DNA from: an uncultured Lachnospiraceae bacterium
GTDB taxonomy: Bacteria; Bacillota; Clostridia; Lachnospirales; Lachnospiraceae
Assembly (NCBI GenBank): GCA_946409475.1
Contig: CAMJWQ010000139.1
Location: forward strand, 1-8,445
Length of the DNA: 8,445 nt
Direction: 5' to 3'
Shown here: in pieces, positions 5,599 through 8,445 of the stretch
Layout of the letters: every line of letters begins with the position of its first letter
Position numbering within the stretch: position 1 is the stretch's first letter
Translations under genes and position numbers: made by a program
The notes under the pieces: model-generated
Seen by the model: the letters and a program-made list of their open reading frames with translations, nothing else
What the model was told of the DNA's origin: nothing
The model's database searches: none

Positions 5599-7197
5599 AT
5601 AGAAAATGTAGCAGACAGAAGTAAGAATGGAATAAAATACAAAAGTAAATACCATAAGAGTAAATATCATAAGAATACGTCCATAAGGATTTTAATTATC
5701 TCAGGTATCTTATCTCTTCTGATGTTGCTGATGCTGTACATAGTTTTTATCCTTTATTATGGTAACCATTTTTATAGCAATACTTATATAAATGGGGTAA
5801 AGGTATCAAATATGACGGTTGACCAGGTAGAAGAGGAAGTAAATGCACAGGCAAAAGCGTATTCCCTGACCTTATTGGAACGTAATGAGGTAACGGAGCA
5901 GATTTATGGCCGGAATTTTGATTTACATATTGTTTTTGACGGAAGCTTATCTGAAATTTTAGAGGATCAAAAAGGCTTTGACTGGCCCTTCGCTATTTTC
6001 CGGAAAAAGGATTTGGTCATCAATACTATGGTTGAATATGATGACGCCATGCTGGAGGAAGAAATGGAGTCATTAAGGGGCCTGGAACCGGATTATATGG
6101 AAGAGCCCGTCAATGCTCACATTTCTCAATATGAAAACGGAGGATACGAAATTGTTTCTGAAACAAAGGGAACTGCCATAAAAAAGGATATTTTATTGAA
6201 TAAAATGAAAGAAGCGGTTACTTCCCTGGAAACCTCCCTATCCTTAGAAGAAGCGGATTGTTATGAGAAAGCGGAAATTACATCTGAAAGTCCGAAGCTT
6301 ATGCAGGCTCTGGAAGAGATCAACCGGATGGCAGGTGCCCGGATTACATATGAATTCGGTGAAAATACGGAAATCGTTGACGGAGATCGGATCAGTCAAT
6401 GGCTGTCTGTAGACGAAGATTCTGAAGTGGTATTAGATAGCGATGGTGTGAAAGAATTTGTTGATTATCTGGGAAAGACCTATAATACCTTTGGCAGGGT
6501 ACGTACCTTTAAAACCACCTATGGGGATGTATTGCAAATCAACGGCGGAGATTATGGCTGGTGGCTGGATAGGGCTACGGAAATCACGGAGCTTTCCCAG
6601 CTGATTCAGAATGGGGAGAACACGGTACGGGAACCGGCTTATTTTCAAACAGCCCAGCAATATGGTGATGATGATATTGGAGATACTTACGTAGAGGTAA
6701 ATTTAACAGCCCAGCATTTGTTTTTCTATAAAGACGGTACGCTTATTCTGGAATCAGACTTTGTTTCGGGAAATGTTTCCAAAAACTACGGGACGCCTAC
6801 AGGCACCTATCCGGTACAATATACGGAAACAGATGCGACACTGAATGGGGAAGATTATTCGACTCCGGTTAAATACTGGATGCCCTTTAACCGGAATATC
6901 GGTTTTCATGATGCCTCCTGGCGCAGTACATTCGGGAAAAATATTTATCTTACCAGCGGATCCCACGGTTGTATTAATATGCCCCCGGCAGCCGCTAAAA
7001 CCATGTTTGAAAATATGAAAAAAGGTGTGGCGGTAGTAGTTTATGAACTCCCGGGAACGGAGAATTATGATACAACGCTGGAAAAAAATCAAATGGACAG
7101 CATTGTTCCGGGGGACAATGAGAGCATAACGGATTCGACGGTACCCGAAGATAATACGGATACCACAAATGCGGCAATACCGGAAACCATTCAATAA
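5599..7197 (+). CDS. Membrane-anchored L,D-transpeptidase (YkuD) with peptidoglycan-binding-4-like regions
   Basis: Predicted to form 3-3 crosslinks between peptidoglycan stem peptides outside the membrane. Numbering from the proposed ATA start (532 residues): a Lys-rich cytoplasmic tail (1-30), one membrane helix (31-54), two repeats resembling peptidoglycan-binding domain 4 (about 60-190 and 235-350), the YkuD domain (about 362-483) and an acidic Thr/Asn-rich tail. The catalytic motif is complete: His437 in GFHDASW, and SGSHGCINMP with His456 and Cys458 (codon at 6970-6972). GTPTGTYPV (398-406) is also typical of YkuD. Starting at the first ATG (5722, 491 residues) would cut the membrane helix to about 13 residues, so the true start is almost certainly upstream. 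The gene stands alone, divergent from the chemoreceptor, with a terminator after it. Function is confident; the exact start is not. Confidence 0.92.
   Translation: MENVADRSKNGIKYKSKYHKSKYHKNTSIRILIISGILSLLMLLMLYIVFILYYGNHFYSNTYINGVKVSNMTVDQVEEEVNAQAKAYSLTLLERNEVTEQIYGRNFDLHIVFDGSLSEILEDQKGFDWPFAIFRKKDLVINTMVEYDDAMLEEEMESLRGLEPDYMEEPVNAHISQYENGGYEIVSETKGTAIKKDILLNKMKEAVTSLETSLSLEEADCYEKAEITSESPKLMQALEEINRMAGARITYEFGENTEIVDGDRISQWLSVDEDSEVVLDSDGVKEFVDYLGKTYNTFGRVRTFKTTYGDVLQINGGDYGWWLDRATEITELSQLIQNGENTVREPAYFQTAQQYGDDDIGDTYVEVNLTAQHLFFYKDGTLILESDFVSGNVSKNYGTPTGTYPVQYTETDATLNGEDYSTPVKYWMPFNRNIGFHDASWRSTFGKNIYLTSGSHGCINMPPAAAKTMFENMKKGVAVVVYELPGTENYDTTLEKNQMDSIVPGDNESITDSTVPEDNTDTTNAAIPETIQ
5644..5673 (+). 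repeat. 15-bp tandem repeat encoding SKYHK twice
   Basis: Two adjacent 15-bp units differ at one base (TAC versus TAT, silent) and encode Ser-Lys-Tyr-His-Lys twice, in the basic cytoplasmic tail of the L,D-transpeptidase. A silent difference suggests this stretch is translated, which supports a start upstream of 5722. Confidence 0.7.
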
Positions 7198-7230
7198 AAG
7201 AGTGGTTATCAGGTATACAGTTAATATAAA

Positions 7231-7260
7231 CAGGGTGAGGCTGCCTGCAGACTCATCCTG
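7231..7260. terminator. Hairpin between convergent genes
   Basis: CAGGGTGAG (7231-7239) pairs with CTCATCCTG (7252-7260), with one G-U, and an inner CTG/CAG lies around a 4-nt loop. Rightward there is no U tract. Leftward the stem is followed by TTTATATTAA, so it may end the dehydrogenase transcript, although the G-U becomes a C/A mismatch on that strand. Confidence 0.35.
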
Positions 7261-7273
7261 TCGTGAATGACGA

Positions 7274-7304
7274 AAGGACACCTCAATTCAGGTGTCCTTC
7301 TTTT
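7274..7304 (+). terminator. Rho-independent terminator of the L,D-transpeptidase gene
   Basis: AAGGACACCT (7274-7283) and AGGTGTCCTT (7290-7299) form a perfect 10-bp stem with a 6-nt loop, followed by CTTTT. It lies 77 bp after the transpeptidase stop and 13 bp short of the convergent dehydrogenase stop. Confidence 0.85.
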
Positions 7305-7316
7305 ACAGGTGTATTT

Positions 7317-8324
7317 TTAGTTGACCACACTTTTTGGCTCACCCCTTAAATAAGCCTTAAGATTTTCTATGGCAATATCAATATTTCGAAGTCTTGATTC
7401 TCTGGGATACCAGGCTATGTGACCGGTGACAACGGCATTAGGGCAGTCCATGAGCGGGGTATGTACCGTTGCCGGTTCTGTTTGTAAGCAATCCAGACCG
7501 GCAGCATATACTTTACCGGATATAAGTGCGGCATATAAATCTTCCTCGTTTATCAATGCACCTCTTGCGGTATTCAGTAATATGACTCCGTCCTTCATCT
7601 GGGAAATGGTGTCCTTATTAATAATACCATGAGTGGCCGAAGTGATGGGGAGATGTAAAGATATGACATCGGCTTCTGCCAGTAATTCCTCTTTGCTCAC
7701 CTGTCTTATGAATTCGTATTGCGGTCCTGCCTTTTTTGAACGGCTGCAGGCAATAATCTTCATTCCAAAGGCGTGAGCCATTTTAGCTACCCATAGACCT
7801 ATGTTGCCCAATCCGAAGATACCCATGGTTTTATTATACAGCTCCAGCTGCGGGGTCTGAGCCTGCATATAAGCCGGACGGAGGGCAGGGTCGGACCAGT
7901 TGCCGGTTTTAATAAAATGACTGTTAGCTTCGACCCTGTGACATATTTCCAATAAAAGTGCAAATGTATATTGGGCTATGGTATTTGAGCCGTATAAGGT
8001 GTTTGTCATAATCACATGATGGCGGCGGGTAAGCTCTTTATCAAACTCGCCATAACCCATTGCCAAGGTGGCCATATACTTAAGATTTTTATGCCTTTGA
8101 AAAAACTCCTCGGTTATATTTCCCGCCTGAAAACGATATCCCAACAGGATATCCGCATCTCCTATGGCTTCGTCTATTTGTTCCGCCGTACTTAAATCCC
8201 GATTTAAGAAGGAGCAGGATTCAATTTCCGTAATGGAAGCGAGCCTTGTTTTCATATATTCCGTAATTTCATTATCTTCATAGCCGGCCCATGCGGGCGG
8301 ACCCTGTAATATCACTGCTTTCAT
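7317..8324 (-). CDS. D-isomer-specific 2-hydroxyacid dehydrogenase (NAD-dependent)
   Basis: A 335-residue cytoplasmic oxidoreductase that interconverts a 2-keto acid and a D-2-hydroxy acid. The catalytic domain is split around a Rossmann domain. The dinucleotide motif GLGNIG is at 171-176 and the strand end is IIACSRS (190-196). Ser-Arg there, instead of an acidic residue, leaves NAD versus NADP preference uncertain. The catalytic triad is complete: Arg254 in NTARGAL, Glu283 in LQTEP and His302 in TGHIAW. The hydroxypyruvate/glycerate dehydrogenase branch is the closest resemblance I can offer; the substrate is not determined by the sequence. The ATG at 8324 is chosen over 8399 because GGAAAGG lies 7 nt upstream, the promoter overlaps the longer version, and MKAVILQGPP is a normal N-terminus. 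It is a single gene convergent with the transpeptidase. Confidence 0.9.
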   Translation of the reverse strand: MKAVILQGPPAWAGYEDNEITEYMKTRLASITEIESCSFLNRDLSTAEQIDEAIGDADILLGYRFQAGNITEEFFQRHKNLKYMATLAMGYGEFDKELTRRHHVIMTNTLYGSNTIAQYTFALLLEICHRVEANSHFIKTGNWSDPALRPAYMQAQTPQLELYNKTMGIFGLGNIGLWVAKMAHAFGMKIIACSRSKKAGPQYEFIRQVSKEELLAEADVISLHLPITSATHGIINKDTISQMKDGVILLNTARGALINEEDLYAALISGKVYAAGLDCLQTEPATVHTPLMDCPNAVVTGHIAWYPRESRLRNIDIAIENLKAYLRGEPKSVVN

Positions 8325-8340
8325 ATAAACGCCTTTCCGT

Positions 8341-8360
8341 TTTACTATTCTAAAAGTAAA
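8341..8360. promoter_or_regulatory. Palindrome in the dehydrogenase leader, possible operator
   Basis: TTTACT (8341-8346) and AGTAAA (8355-8360) form a 6-bp inverted repeat around 8 nt. It sits just downstream of the predicted transcription start and upstream of the ribosome site, a common place for a repressor operator. The arms are short and AT-rich, so chance is possible. Confidence 0.3.
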
Positions 8361-8369
8361 CACCCCTAT

Positions 8370-8399
8370 ATTATAAATAACCGGTAATTCAAATGTCAA
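8370..8399 (-). promoter_or_regulatory. Strong promoter of the 2-hydroxyacid dehydrogenase gene
   Basis: On the minus strand TTGACA (8399-8394) and TATAAT (8375-8370) are both perfect and separated by 18 bp. Transcription would begin near 8363, leaving a leader of about 38 nt. A second TATAAT lies at 8410-8405 without a matching -35. Confidence 0.75.
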
Positions 8400-8445
8400 T
8401 AGAAATTATACAAGACTTAAAATTATCATAAAAACTATAGATATT

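Noticed and set aside
6754..7281. Antisense frame of 175 codons over the 3' end of the L,D-transpeptidase
   Set aside because: It runs through the catalytic YkuD domain and the terminator, and its product shows no domain features.

Overview
The window looks like a chromosomal segment from a low-to-mid GC Gram-positive anaerobe, probably a clostridium of the Lachnospiraceae type. The clues are AGGAGG-like ribosome binding sites ahead of most genes, AT-rich promoters with TATAAT boxes, a YkuD L,D-transpeptidase with tandem peptidoglycan-binding-4-like regions, a short soluble chemoreceptor, and the protein families present. The genus is inferred from style, not from a marker gene.

Left half (1-4391, all + strand): five closely packed genes that look like one operon entering from the left. 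They are a nitrate/sulfonate/taurine-type ABC importer ATPase, a histidinol-dehydrogenase-family enzyme, an imidazoleglycerol-phosphate-dehydratase-family enzyme, a HutD/Ves-family cupin and an RpiR-type regulator. This is not a histidine biosynthesis operon, because no other his gene is present. By-eye alignment shows the HisB-like protein has lost two of the eight usual metal ligands and two of the basic residues that hold the substrate phosphate. The HisD-like protein keeps its catalytic and zinc residues, but its C-terminal part resembles the sulfopropanediol dehydrogenase (HpsN) branch. The regulator's SIS domain has a GFPRYS loop where phosphosugar binders carry a Ser/Gly-rich loop. Together these suggest uptake and breakdown of a small, probably non-phosphorylated alcohol or diol by enzymes recruited from histidine biosynthesis. 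The substrate is unknown. This is the most interesting part of the window.

Middle (4392-5598): a hairpin lies between the convergent regulator and a leftward soluble methyl-accepting chemotaxis-type protein. An AT-rich divergent intergenic region follows. It holds a clear promoter for the chemoreceptor and, facing right, three ATGTAAYM repeats at 10-11 bp spacing just ahead of a TATAAT.

Right half (5599-8445): a membrane-anchored L,D-transpeptidase that would crosslink peptidoglycan. Its N-terminal tail and membrane helix extend 41 codons upstream of the first in-frame ATG, and the best-placed start is an ATA. Hairpins, including a classical terminator, separate it from a convergent D-2-hydroxyacid dehydrogenase, which has a strong promoter (TTGACA-18-TATAAT) near the right edge.
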